In this document: in pieces, positions 23,022-34,161 of the stretch
Layout of the letters: each line of letters begins with the position of its first letter
Numbering within the stretch: position 1 is the stretch's first letter
From: Myxocyprinus asiaticus
Taxonomy: Eukaryota > Chordata > Actinopteri > Cypriniformes > Catostomidae
Reading direction: 5' to 3'
DNA length: 64,000 bases
Assembly: GCF_019703515.2 (NCBI RefSeq)
Contig: NC_059358.1
Coordinates: 46,386,594 to 46,450,593, forward strand
The notes under the pieces: generated by a model
Told to the model about the DNA's origin: nothing
What the model saw: the letters and a program-made list of their open reading frames with translations, nothing else
The model's database searches: none
Program-made: the position numbers and the translations under genes

Positions 23022-24418
23022 TCGACTAATTCTAAGTGCAGTTTTTGTGCCAGCACAAAACACAAGTGAGCATGGGTGGGAGTTTTTGTGCTATTGTGGG
23101 TGTACTGTATGTCAATGATGTGGCGCAAAGCGCAATTTACTATTTGAATGAGAAACAGGTCGTTGCGCAAATACGTTTGAAAACCACATCTTAACTCAGC
23201 GCAAAGTCTAAAATCAGTTCATGCATTTGCAGTTTGGAGATTCTACCAGCAGGTGGTAATAAAGTTCATGTCCAAACTCTGAAAATATAGTGAAACATCA
23301 AATTATGTACCTTACGATCAGAGTTGTAGCCATCTTCTATGAAACAAAAATTTCTGAGATTTGTGTTTAACTATCTTTAGGTCATGGTTTATTTTTCAAT
23401 TATCATTATTATTATTATTATTATTACAATTGTTACAATTGTATTTATGATCTAATTGTATTTTTCCACCTGTTATCATAGACTGATTTTTAAGTCACTG
23501 CAAAAGAGGCAGGTAAAAGAAGCTGAAGAGGGTAAAATGTTTGGATTTGGGAAGGTCGTTATATATGATTTTTTTCACCACTTTGTTATTTTGATTATAT
23601 TTTTGTTTTGTTTGAAGTGTAATTTGAATTTTGAAATATTATTGGTTTAATTTATTTGCGTTTCAATAAATTAATTACATTTTTTAATCAAAATCGACCG
23701 GTAGAAGTGAAGTGCATGCTGATACAGTCACTGTTAATACTAGCTATGATTTATGTGTCTGTAGATGAAAATGATTAATAATACCTACATTTATAGTTTA
23801 ACGGCACATCCAAATTCTGATGAGAATCAAATTTTCCATGTGTATAAAAAGAGCGTGTCACTGTCATAGAAATATGCCTGATATTAAATAAAGACGCAGT
23901 TAATGCAAAAAATAACATAATTTGTAATTCTTCTAATTCATTGTATACAGTCCATTTACCCTACCAACTTCTTATGAATGTGCTGTCCTTGATTATATCA
24001 CTGGTGCTTGAGGGAATGGACTATATAATAGGATGCAAATGGTGCAATAACTGGAGAAGAACCTCAGAATTAAACTGCACTTCACCCAGCCCATTTGCGT
24101 GTTGCTCATGCAATTTCCCCAAACCCGCTTGCACCTAGACTGAGCGGATGCTTGCATGAAAATACCAAAACTTCATGCCCATGCCCATTGACTTTGCGCT
24201 TATGACTTTAAGCATAGCGCTGCACTTAACACTTTTAAAATAGGAACTGAAATATCTTATGCAGTGTTGCTTCTAAGACAAGATAATGTTAATTTATCTT
24301 GTTTTAAGGATTTTAGATGCTTTTACAGGAAAACTATTATAAAAGATTCTCATAAAGAATAAGATTTTTGCAGTACATTTTATTTATCCTAATATCAAAG
24401 GTCTGATTAGAGAGAGAG

Positions 24419-24453
<35 letters not shown>

Positions 24454-26589
24454 GATCTAACTTGAATTTTCATGATAGAAAAAAAATCACACCTGGTAAC
24501 AGGAGCATGTAAAAAGAGTAAAATGGTATTGTATAAATAAAGCTAAATGTTCACATCACAAATTACCACAGATTAACTATTTCTGCTTCAAACTTACTTT
24601 AAAACTCCACAAAGTGTGTCATATCCACCTTTTCACTCGTACCAGATTTACATTTTACTCCCCAACCCTGCGTATGAGCCAAGTCTTATGATCTTACAAT
24701 TTTGTCATCTCTTACTAATTATAACGAGTTCTCATGAAACTATGTTGATTATACCCATGAGCTGTGATTTCAAACCATAGAAATGTTGTAGGGCATGTTA
24801 ACCAGCTTTTGTTTTTTATGATTCTTTATCATTTTGATATAATGAACTTTGCTGGATTTTATTGATACCTATAACGCATTACCCATGAAATGCTATTCAG
24901 ATTAACAAACTACTCCATTTAAATAATTTAAACATTTGTGAAAATTGCTTTTGAAGAACAAGAATGCTGATCCAGGAACACATCCTTTACTTGGCACAAT
25001 CATGGTCACTGATAAATCCATGTTGTCTGTTACTATAATCACAGATATTGGCTGTAGACTTAAAAAGGCAACTGGACGGAATTGTTAAACCTGTAAATTC
25101 CCAGGCTGCCATCAATCAGGACATATACAGTATGTGCAAGTACACACTAAAGAGCGTTAAGATCAGGTATCACATTTATTGCAAGTGAAAATGATAGAGG
25201 GGCAATTTAAGTATTTTTGTACAAGACTTCAGCTGCTGTCCTTTCTTCAGTTTCCTCTTACACTGTGCTACAGAAAATAATATGGATATGCCTCTTCATT
25301 TTTGTGTAGGATGTGATGTTTAGCACATTCCCACATAAATTTGCATTTTATAATTACCTCTCTGTTATAAGATTAGGAAAGAGTCAGCAATCTGACCAAC
25401 AATCTTACTGGCTTTAAAATAAATATACAGTAGAAATGTATAAATGGTTCTAATATAATATACTGTAGAAATAGTGTTTCACAGTTTCTTCAAGAATTCC
25501 CCCACCACCACCATCACCAAAAATAATAAATAAACAAACAAACATTTGTATTCAGTGCTTGTTAAAATCAATAACATTGCTAATAAAAGCTCATAGGTTA
25601 AACATTACAATTATGAATCATTTTAGCTAATATTCAGTATTGCATGTGATGTACAAAATAATTTCTTGAACTAACCATGATTTCCTTTATAAATGTTGAT
25701 TAATTGCTCTGTGCATCTTTATTTAAGTAGTGTATGCAGAAACATAGTTCACACGTAAAGAGGCACATATAGATTATTGTTTAAATAAAAGGATTGAAAT
25801 AAAATTTCTGTTTCTCTTTCCTCATTTTTGTAAATTTTACAGGAATATTTTTTCCTCCATCACATAACATTACTTTTCCTTTGTTTCTGTTCTGAACATT
25901 TAATCCATTTGATCACCAACAAAAAGCCAGTTGCACAGCTTTATGATAATTTTTGGATGCAGTATCATCAACACTAAGGACAGTATTCCCCAAGAGTGTA
26001 TCCTGGTGTGCACTGATTGTTGGCCTCAGGCTAAAGCAAGAGAAAAACCCACATGTTACCATCACCTAACTAAATATAAGTGTCACATTTAGAAAGCTCA
26101 AATGTAAAGAAAAAAATAAAAAGATGGGAAATTGTCACAAGAGTGAATGGATTGCTGCATTTCGATGAACATTTAATAAATATATAAGAGCCAAACGATT
26201 ATTAAAAGTGTTATGCAGCAAAGTGTAGCACTAAAAATGTTTATATTCTACCCTGTTTGTTTGGTGCTGGTTAAAAATGAAAGAAAAAAGAAATGTTGCT
26301 TTATAGGTTCAAATTCTAATATCTTTGAAAATCTCATAGATTATATGAACCAGTAAGGTTATTTTCTGTTGTATGCTGTCAGTTACCACAGAAAATAATT
26401 TTGACCTGTCAGTCTGTTTGTTAAAAACAAAATTATTTATATATATATATATATATATGTGTGTGTTTAGAGAACTGCACATAAACTGAAAGAGTATGGG
26501 GCAAGTCTATCAGAGGATTTAAAATGAAAACTATAATGCCTGAATTTTTGTTTAAAGCACTTTTATGAATTATATATTAAAAAAAAAAA
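23022..26589. other. Intronic sequence, mostly unclassified
   Basis: About 23031-24230 may be a degenerate DNA transposon: it begins TAAGTGCAGTTTTTG and ends GCGCTGCACTTA (9-bp inverted match), with mixed CGC-rich tracts inside. A GA microsatellite lies at 24409-24450 and an ATT run at about 23404-23426. The rest (24450-26420) is AT-rich host-like sequence without recognised exons. An AT/GT run is at about 26437-26466. Confidence 0.4.
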
Positions 26590-26787
26590 CGGTAACACTT
26601 TACAATAAGGTTCCATTTGTTCCATGAACTTACAAGAAACAATACTTTTACAACATTTATTAATCTTAGTTAATTATAAGTTTCAACATGTACACTTTTA
26701 AAATCAAAATTTGCATTTGTTAACATGAAATAACATTGAACAATTGTATTTTTATTAACTAACATTAACTTAGATTAATAAATGCTG

Positions 26788-26828
<41 letters not shown>

Positions 26829-26830
26829 TA
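26590..26830. repeat. Relic of a dispersed DNA-transposon repeat plus (AT)n
   Basis: It begins GGTAACACTTTACAATAAGG, the terminus of a very common teleost non-autonomous repeat, and continues with tandem-like ATTAACTAACATTAACTTAG. It runs into an (AT)n tract (26794-26827) and is then cut by DIRS copy C. No partner end was seen right of copy C. Confidence 0.55.
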
Positions 26831-26855
26831 CATAGTTCCCTATCTGTCACTCACT

Positions 26856-27022
26856 CGATGTTGTGTCGATGTAGTGACACTAGGGGTCACTCTTGGGTGC
26901 CCGAGACACCTCTGGTCTTTGATAAAAGGCCAATGAAAATTGGCGAGTTGTATTTGCATACTACTCCCCGGACAAACGAGTATAAAAGGAGCTGGTATGC
27001 AACCACTCATTTAGATTTTCTC
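26856..27022 (+). repeat. DIRS C left inverted terminal repeat
   Basis: Matches copy A's left ITR and contains GAGTATAAAAGGAGC, a likely promoter TATA. Its inverted partner at about 32299-32415 is shorter: the part carrying the TATA complement is deleted on the right, so the two ITRs of copy C are unequal. Confidence 0.8.
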
Positions 27023-27269
27023 TTCGGAGCTGAACGGTCATGCTCACTGAGCTGAATTCTACTGTTCATTCACCTCTGCTGGATCTGACGGCACATTTCA
27101 GAGGCTTCTCCCTCCTCTGCACTGGTGCACTGCAGAGAACACCCCTGGGCAATTCGGCAGAAAACAAATAGAGTATATTTTCTGATAGAGCCTTTTCCTC
27201 TAAAAGAGTATATTTCTCTAAAAGAGCGGCACACACGGAACATCTTTTTAAAGACACGACTTTTTAAAG

Positions 27270-28590
27270 ATGCCTTTCCGATTGTGTGCTATTCCTGGTT
27301 GTGGTCGTTATCTCTCAACTTCAGATGGTCATAATCACTGTCTTTCGTGTCTGGGCGCGACCCACACGGAGGCAGCATTTGTGGATGGTTCATGTTCTCA
27401 TTGCGAGAACATGACCATGGCAACGTTGCGGTCGTGGCTTGCTTTCGTAAGGACCTCCCATTCCCCAGCACGCTCGTCTGCCCCAGTTGGGCTTCCGGAT
27501 GAGTTCGCCGGCTCATCTCACGGCGAGTCTGGCTTCTTGTTCGGAGCCCGCGAAGATGATGAGCTCTTGAGCGCAGCATCAGAGAGCAGGCTTGTCCAGT
27601 CAGACGCAGAAGCCTCAGCTGGGCTCCCCCCCCTCGGGGACGATAGCCAAGTCACAGGCTGATGCCGAAATGAAGGACATGCTTTCCCGGGTGGCCGCGA
27701 GCGTCGGGTTAGAGTGGAACCCTCCGCTGTCCCCTGAACCCTCGCGGCTTGATGATTGATTCCTGGACTCAAAGCAGCCACGCCCCACTCCAGTGCCTTT
27801 CTTCCCGGAAGTGCACGAGGAGTTGACGAAATCGTGGGAGGCACCTTTTACTGTCCTGCCCCGATTCCACAGTTCCCCCGCTCTCACTACCCTCGATGGC
27901 GGGACGGCCAGGGGCTATACGGCGATTCCCCTGGTGGATAAGGCGCTCGCAGTGCACCTATGCCCGAAGAATGCCGCCACCTGGCGTGGACACCCTAAGT
28001 TCCCATCCAAGCCCTGTAGGCTCACGTCATCCCTGACGGCAAAAGCCTACAGCGCTACTGGACAAGCCGCCTCTGCCCTGCACGCCATGGCTCTCCTGCA
28101 GGTCCACCAAGCCAAGGCGTGCACGAGGGTAGTTCCGCCCCAGATTTGATGCAGGAACTGCACTCGGCAACCGACCTCGCTCTCCGAGCGATGAAGGTCA
28201 CGGCGCGGTCTCTCGGGTGGACGATGGCCACTTTAGTTGTCCAGGAGCGCCACCTTTGGCTCAACCTGGTAGAGATGGGTGAGGCCGACAAGACACGATG
28301 CCCCATTTTCCAGGCTGGCCTAGTCGGCGACACCGTCGAGGACTTTTCCCAGCAGTTCTCGGTGGTGAAGCAGCAGATGGAGGCTATCTAGCACATCCTG
28401 CCCTGGCGCGGCTCAAGATCCCGCACCCCGTCTGCTCGTCACTAAGGTCGTCCCCCTGCGGTGACTGCACCGGCTCCACCGCAGCTTGCCCCTTCGGCCC
28501 GGCCACGGCATGGAGCCCACTGCAGGAAGCAGACGCCACCCATCTCACAGTCGGCACCTAAGAACCCACGGAGGTCGTCAAAGCGCCCCT
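27270..28590 (+). pseudogene. DIRS C gag-like pseudogene
   Basis: ATG at 27270 gives MPFRLCAIPGCGRYLS, then HNHCLSCLGATHTEAAFV and CSHCENM. These are paired Cys/His groups suggesting a zinc-binding N-terminus. The frame breaks in a C run near 27627-27636. Later blocks in other frames include FFPEVHEELTKSWEAPFTV, MQELHSATDLALRAMKVTA and VVQERHLWLNLVEMGEADK, then a stop near 28389 and a Pro/Arg-rich tail. It aligns block by block with copy A. The function as element coat protein is inferred from position. Confidence 0.75.
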
Positions 28591-28829
28591 GAGACGGGCG
28601 ACCCAAGGACGAAGGAACCCACTCACCTGGAGCTGGTAAGAAGACCACTCCATCCCCCGGTGGAGGGCCAGGTGGAAAATCTCTTGTTGCCTTTTTGTTT
28701 GATTTCGCCGCATGCCCAAGTGGCTGCGGTACCCAACAGTTCAGCAAAAGGTCACAAGGAGCCAGGTAAATGCTTAGATGTCCCTAGACTCAGCACGGCC
28801 ACGATGTGGTGTGGCACCTCGAGCTCTGC

Positions 28830-29436
28830 CCCGCCGCGAGGCCCCATCTGCCGGTACTTCCAACGACGTTGTCCCCTTGTTCCCCCTTGCGCGGAACTTG
28901 GATGTGTGGCTCGCGCTTTCCAATCCGTCGTGATGGCTGATCCGGACTGTCCGACTCGGCTACGCAATTCAGTTCGCCAGGCGCCTGCCCAGGTTCAGCG
29001 GTATTCACTTCACCTTGGTCAAGGACGAAAATGCTGCTACCTTGCGCACAGAGATCACTACCCTCCTACGGAAGGGAGCGATAGAACCTGTCCCTCCAGC
29101 CGAGATTAAGAAGGGGTTTTACAGCCCCTACTTCATCGTACCGAAAAAAGACGGTGGGTTGCGGCCAATCTTGGACCTGCGAGTACTGAACCGGGCCTTA
29201 CACAGACTCCCGTTCAAGATGCTGATGCAAAAACGCATTCTGGCAAGCGTCCGACATCAAGATTGGTTCGCGGCGGTAGACCTGAAGGACGCTTCCACAT
29301 CTCGATCCTTCTTCGACACAGACCCTTCCTGCGGTTTGCATTTGAGGGTCAGGCGTATCAGTACAAAGTCCTCCCTTTCGGCCTGTTCCTGTCTCCTCGT
29401 GTCTTCACGAAGGTTGCAGAGGCTGCCCTTGCCCAG
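28830..29436 (+). pseudogene. DIRS C reverse transcriptase, 5' part
   Basis: Readable blocks: NAATLRTEITTLLRKGAIEP, YSPYFIVPKKDGGLRPILDL, then RVLNRALHRLPFKMLMQKRI and WFAAVDLKDAS (motif A region intact). After VDLKDA a small deletion shifts the frame compared with copy B. The coding sequence stops abruptly after GAGGCTGCCCTTGCC (about 29432), where the inverted segment begins. The remaining half, with the YLDD box, is on the minus strand near 31540-31597. Confidence 0.88.
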
Positions 29437-29649
29437 AACAGGACTCTTAGTTAGCACGTGTACTGGGCCGGCAGCGAGTCTCTCTGAAAACTCGACTGCC
29501 ACAGGTCTCGGAGGAAGTCAACCAGGGAACAAAACTTGTGAAAACTACTGGGAATTAATGGCGCACGTCTTCAGCTCAAAAGGAGGTGGAAGGTGCTATG
29601 TGCAAGCGATACACCTGGCCAGCTATCCCAGGCTTATCTGCTTGTATTG

Positions 29650-30605
29650 CGTGCCACTACCTGGGACGAAACCTGTTCCACCCTGAGGTTGTAGAACCTT
29701 GCAAAGGTGTTGCCCAGCCTGCTGCTCTGCAAATGTCTGTTAGAGAGGCACCCCTGGCCAGGGCCCAGGGAGCCCCTACACCCTTGGTAGAATGGGCTCG
29801 TAGCCCTACCGGGGGCGGCATGTCCTGGGCGTGATATGCCATAGTTATGGCGTCAATGAGCCAGTGGGCGATCCTCTGCTTGGAGACAACGCTTCCTTTC
29901 CGCTGTGCACCAAAGCAGACAAAGAGCTGCTCAGAGATCCTAAAGCTCTGCGTGCGATCCAAATAGATGTGTAAAGCACACACCGGACACAGCAATGACA
30001 GGGCTGGGTCTGCCTCCTCCTGAGGCAGCGCTTACAGGTTCACCACCTCATCCCTAAAAGGGGTCATGGGAATCTTGGGAACATAGCTCGGTCGGGGTCT
30101 CAGGATCACGTGAGAGTAACCCGGACCAAACTCCAGGCATGTTTCGCTGACAGAGAACGCTTGCAGGTCTCCTACCCTCTTGACGGAAATGAGCACAGTC
30201 AGGAGGGCAGTCTTCAAGGAGAGTGCCTTAAGCTCGGCTGACACGCAAGGGCTCAAAGGGGGCTCTCTGTAGACCCTGAAGAACTACAGAGAGGTCCCAT
30301 GAGTGAACGAGGCGCGGTCTGGAGGGATTCAGCCTCCTGGTGCCTCTTAGGAACCTGATGATCAGGTCGTGCTTCCCTAAGGACTTGCCGTTGACTGCGT
30401 CGTGGTATGCTGCTATGGCGGCAACGTACACCTTCAAGGTGGAAGGGATCAGCCTCCCTTCCAACCTCTCCTGCAGGAAGGAAAGCACTGATCCGACTGT
30501 GCATCTCTGGTGGTCTTCCTGTCAGGAAGAACACCACTTAGCGAACAGATGCCACTTAAAGGCATACAGGCGCCTCGTAGAGGGGGCCCTAGCCTGAGTG
30601 ATCGT
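29650..30605 (-). pseudogene. DIRS C tyrosine recombinase (within inversion)
   Basis: On the minus strand: ITQARAPSTRRLYAFKWHLF, then FLQERLEGRLIPSTLKVYVA (core-binding part). VLISVKRVGDLQAFSVSE holds the first catalytic Arg region. CPVCALHIYLDRTQSFRISE follows, and the H-x-x-R box is LRAHSTKGVGAPWALARG. In that box the Arg of H-x-x-R reads Lys, a predicted catalytic loss. The Tyr region is frame-shifted near 29690. Several frame changes separate the blocks. Confidence 0.87.
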
Positions 30606-31470
30606 GTCTACCACCACGGGTGGTAGACCGCTTAGGTCTTCTGCGTCCCGTCCAGGGGCCAGACTTGGAGATTCCAGAGGTCTGGTCGTGGGTGCCAGAT
30701 GGTGCCCTGTCCCTGAGAAAGAAGGTCCTTCCTCAGGGGAATTCACCGGGGTGGGGGCTGTCGCAAGGAGCGTGAGGTCTGAGAACCACGTCTGGGTGGG
30801 CCAGTAAGGTGCTACCAGGACAACTTGCTCTTCGTCCTCCCTGACCTTGCACAGGGTCTGTGCAAGTAGGCTCACTGGTGGAAACACATATTTGCGCAGG
30901 CCAGGGGCCAGCTGTGTGCCAGCACGTCTATGCCGAGGGGAGCCTCAGTGAGGGTGTACCAGAGCGGGCAGTGGAGGATTATTGGGAGGCGAACAGGTCC
31001 ACCTTTGCCCATCCGAATCGACTCCAAATCAGCTGGACCACCTGAGGGTGGAGTCTCCCACTCTCCCCTGAGGGTAACCTGCCATGACAGCGCGTCCGCT
31101 GTAGTGTTGAGGTTGCGCGGGATGTGAGTGGCTCGCAGCGACTCGAAGTGCTGCTGACTCCAGAGGAGGAGACGGCGGGTGAGTTGTGACATACAATGAG
31201 AGCGCAGACTGCCTTGGTGGTTAACATATGCTACCGTTGCCGTGTTGTCTGTCCGAACTAACACGTGCTTACCCTGGATCAATGGCCAAAACCTCCACAG
31301 GGCGAGCAGAATTGCTAACAACTCGAGGCAGTTGATGTGCTAATGCAGTCGCGGGCCCGTCCACAGGCCGGCAGCTGCATGCCAATTGCAAACAGCGCCC
31401 CAGCCCATTTTGGAGGCATCTGTCGTGACCATGACATGCCTGGAGACCAGTTCTAGAGGAACACTTGCCC
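30605..31470 (-). pseudogene. DIRS C RNase H and pol linker (within inversion)
   Basis: RNase H starts with VMVTTDASKMGWGAVCNWHA, whose Asp is the first metal ligand. It continues LLALWRFWPLIQGKHVLVRT, DNTATVAYVNHQGSLRSH (second Asp region) and IPRNLNTTADALSWQ (last Asp). The linker follows, with WSRFGWAKVDLFASQ and VREDEEQVVLVAPYWPTQTW in shifting frames. The linker style is typical of DIRS1 pol C-termini. No methyltransferase domain could be confirmed. Confidence 0.82.
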
Positions 31471-31597
31471 GAAGCCCTAGTCGGCTGAGGTGCGAGAGCA
31501 CCAAGTCTCTGTGTGCGCACAACATGTCTCGAGAGTGAGCTAGGATTAGTCAGTCATCGAGATAGTTGAGAATGCGAATGCCCACCTCCCTTAATGG
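31430..31597 (-). pseudogene. DIRS C reverse transcriptase, catalytic-box part (within inversion)
   Basis: The minus strand reads ILNYLDD followed by a stop where copy B has Trp, then LILAHSRDMLCAHRDLVLSH and LSRLGLR. The YLDD box is intact here, unlike copy B (YLDN), but the next codon is a stop. After LSRLGLR the thumb region present in copy B is deleted and RNase H (ASVPLELVSRHVMV) follows directly. Confidence 0.82.
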
Positions 31598-32127
31598 GGG
31601 TAGGTGCTCCGCATGTGGCAGTTCCCTGTAAGGCTAACCCCATGCAATATATGTCTTCCGCTGATTCGTTTCCCTGTTGGCAAACTGCGTCTTCCTTGGG
31701 CAGAGCCCCTCTGCCCCAGTCTCCATGTTTGTAGTAACTCCTCCCCCATTGGGTAGGATCTACCTTGAAGACTCTCCACATGGTCGGAAAGACCATGTGA
31801 TGTATTTTTCCACTTAAATATCCACCCCTCTCTTTGGGCGAGGTGCGGTCTCCCCCCTACTAGACCTGGTGGCCCAGTCGGATAATCCCCCTTCTTTTCT
31901 AGGGAGTGGAAAAAGAGAAAGGGAAAAGCGGCCACGACTGGGTTAAGCCTGTCTCTATCTTTTGGATAATCGACTTGTCCCCAAAGGGCCGTTCGACACT
32001 AATAACTATTTTGGGGGAGGTTACGTGTCGACCTGGTGTGCTGGCTATGAGGCACACAGTAGTCTGCCCAACCCACACTGCCAGTTCACGTAACACAGTT
32101 CAGCCAGTTGTGGCGTTTCTTATAGGG

Positions 32128-32235
32128 ACCCCTAGTGTCACTACATCAACACAACGTCGAGTGAGTGACAGATAGGGAATGTCATGGTCACTTGTGTAAC
32201 CTCCGTTCCCTGATGGAGGGAACAAGACGTTGTGT
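32128..32235. repeat. DIRS C internal complementary region
   Basis: Same layout as copy A: CCTAGTGTCACTACATC... to AGATAGGGAATGTCATGG, then CCTCCGTTCCCTGATGGAGG. The junction reads GGGAATGTC where the outer tips give GTT; a single base differs from copy A. Confidence 0.87.
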
Positions 32236-32298
32236 CCCTCCTGCCACAACACTGAACTACCCGCTGAAATGGCCGGACCTTATATCGGCTCTCTGGGG

Positions 32299-32453
32299 GA
32301 GTGGCATGCAAATACCACTCGCCAATTTTCATTGGCTTTTATTAAAGACCAGAGGTGTATTGGGCTCCCCAAGAGTGACCCCTAGTGTCACTACATCGAC
32401 ACAACGTCTCGTTCCCTCCATCAGGGAACGGAGGTTATACAAGTAACCATGAA
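32299..32453 (-). repeat. DIRS C right ITR and right tip
   Basis: Inverted match to the left ITR from GGGGGAGTGGCATGCAAATA to CATCGACACAACG, then the right-specific tip TCTCGTTCCCTCCATCAGGG to 32453. A deletion relative to copy A removed the inner part. Confidence 0.85.
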
Positions 32454-32456
32454 GTT

Positions 32457-32792
32457 ATCCGTTATAGGCGGATGGACATCTGACTATGCGGGACCAATAG
32501 TTTATGATACAAATTGAAAGACTGAATTATATTTTGCACAGACAAGGTAAGTAATTGTAATAATTGTAATACACCAGTCTTGCGCTAAGATGTATGTTTA
32601 AGTGTCATGACGATACATAATTTTGGAATTGGGATAATAATTGGTTTTAATGTTAAATGTTGTTGTTTTTTTTTTTTTTTTTTTTTTTTTTTTTGACAAA
32701 CTGGGTATTGAAATTATTTTCTGTGGTAATTGACAGCATGCCACAGATGCTACTGATAGTGTTTAAGTTTTATTTAAACCAGAATTGTTAAT
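32457..32792. other. Short intronic gap
   Basis: Unclassified sequence with a poly-T run (32665-32694). No feature recognised. Confidence 0.5.
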
Positions 32793-33129
32793 TTTTTTTC
32801 TCCCCTTTTTCTCCCCAATTTGGAATGCCCAATTCCCAATGCACTCTAAGTCCTCGTGGTGGCATAGTGACTCACCTCAATCCGGGTGGAGGACAAATCT
32901 CAGTTGTTGTCATGTATTCCCTGTGTTTTTGCTTAGACTTTTATTTTGAAATTCTTGTTTAGTTCCCCGTTCCTGTTTCCTGTTCATTTTGTAGTCTTTT
33001 GTAGTTTCTTTTCATGATTGGTTTTCCCCTGATTGTTTTCCCCAGGTGTTTCTCGTTTCCTTGTTTGCCCATTTATATTTAAGCCCTTGTTTACCCTGGT
33101 TTCTTTGTCACAGAAAGACTGACCTCAAA

Positions 33130-33480
33130 ATGGATCTAGCGGCTGTCCGTATTCTGCTCCTTCAGCAAGGGGACCGTCCACTTGAGGATCACGTCCGTGA
33201 GTTTTTAGAGCTAGCAAATGTAGAGCACTATCCAGACCGTTCTCTGGTAGTTTTCTTCCGGGCCGGTCTGAATAGTGCACTGAGGGAACTGATGCCTCTG
33301 GCTGATCCTCACTGGACGCTCTGCGAATATGTGGAGAAGGCTCTGGAACTTTGCGGTTCCCCATATACAGTGGATTATGGTGGGAACCTCGGGCCAAAAC
33401 CTGCATCTTTGGCCCCTGTCTCCAGGCCTACCACGGCCCCTGCCTCCAAGTTGAATGATGCCACTGTTGTCTGTGCGTAG
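33130..33480 (+). CDS. Gag-like protein of the short LTR element
   Basis: The frame from ATG 33130 to TAG 33478-33480 gives 116 residues starting MDLAAVRILLLQQGDRPLED. It is helix-rich with FLELANVEHYPDRSLVVFF and DPHWTLCEYVEKALELCGS, and resembles capsid-like gag domains of fish retroelements. The same family is seen as a relic at 5178-5630. The sequence after the stop continues in another frame with a proline-rich tail, so the gag was probably longer and is now frame-shifted. It is likely not expressed as a useful protein. Confidence 0.65.
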   Translation: MDLAAVRILLLQQGDRPLEDHVREFLELANVEHYPDRSLVVFFRAGLNSALRELMPLADPHWTLCEYVEKALELCGSPYTVDYGGNLGPKPASLAPVSRPTTAPASKLNDATVVCA

Positions 33481-33949
33481 GGCCATGAAGACCCTACCTC
33501 ACAAATTGTCAGCGCCCATGCCTGCCACAGCCAACGAGCCAATGCCCACGCTTGCCACGGCCAATGAGCGGGAAGCCTCTTCTGTCCCAGAGCCAGCGTT
33601 GCCAACTTGGGCCATCCGGAGGAGCAGGAGAAGAAGAAAGGCTTCTGTTCCCAAGTCTCTTCCCGTGTACATGACCACTGAGGTCATTCCCGAGTCTCTT
33701 CCCACGTTTGCGACCATAGAGGTAACTTCCCAGTCATCCAGGACTCTTTGTTTCGAGTCTTCCATGGCTCCGCCCCCAGAGACTATTCCTCTCGCGGCTC
33801 CGCCCCCAGAGACTATTCCTCCCGCGGCTCCGCCCCCAGAGACTATTCCTCCCGCGGCTCCGCCCCCAGAGACTATTCCTCCCGCGGCTCCACCCCCAGA
33901 GACTATTCCTCCCGCGGCTCCGCCCTGGCCGCCTCCTGATCTGCTCTGA
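33481..33949 (+). pseudogene. Proline-rich gag tail, frame-shifted
   Basis: A frame overlapping the end of the gag-like protein continues with PMPATANEPMPTLATANERE, a basic RRSRRRRKAS patch, and repeated APPPETIPPA decapeptides, then a stop near 33947. It is read as the C-terminal part of the same polyprotein displaced by a frameshift. High-scoring glycine-rich frames on the opposite strand are shadows of this repeat. Confidence 0.55.
33766..33915. repeat. Five 30-bp tandem repeats in gag
   Basis: Five head-to-tail units start GCTCCGCCCCCAGAGACTAT and end CCTCCCGCG. Only one to three substitutions separate them, and the length is an exact multiple of three, so the protein repeat stays in frame. 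Confidence 0.95.
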
Positions 33950-34161
33950 TCTCCCTGGTCTACTGGCCACCCGCCTGATCTGCAGCGTCTCCCTGGCTCT
34001 CCATCCCTCTGGCTTGGTTCCAAGCCTCCCTGACTTTGCCTTGATCCTCTGCTCCCCTTGCGCTCCCCTGAACTACCTGTTTTCCTCCACACCCTATGGA
34101 AAATTTGTTTTTTTGTTTTGTTTTTGGAGCGTCTGGAATCCGCTTCTTAATAGGGGGGCTC

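Larger units (their letters stand above)
29437..31597 (-). other. Inverted pol segment in DIRS C
   Basis: Between these points all DIRS coding blocks run on the minus strand in the order reverse transcriptase remainder, RNase H, linker, recombinase, post-recombinase region. Both outer flanks match copy B in the plus orientation. Re-reading the flanks against copy B shows the sequence would be collinear if this block faced the other way. Both breakpoints fall at a short CCCC/GGGG (copy B: TTGCCCCGTTAA and TACTGGGGTAGG). Confidence 0.9.
26838..32453 (+). mobile_element. DIRS1-like copy C, all domains present but pol internally inverted
   Basis: A 5.6 kb element with GTT at both junctions (26835-26837 and 32454-32456). 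Order: left tip and ITR, gag (27270-28590), 5' part of reverse transcriptase (+), a block of about 2.16 kb in reverse orientation, 3' non-coding region (+), ICR, right ITR. The reversed block carries recombinase, RNase H and the rest of reverse transcriptase on the minus strand. It is the only copy here with every DIRS1 domain, though frameshifts and stops abound. Confidence 0.92.

Noticed and set aside
33766..33915. CRISPR array
   Set aside because: Units are contiguous tandem repeats without spacers, within a eukaryotic retroelement gene.
33499..34092. 197-codon glycine-rich minus-strand frame
   Set aside because: Mirror of the 30-bp tandem repeat and the proline-rich gag tail; no independent support.
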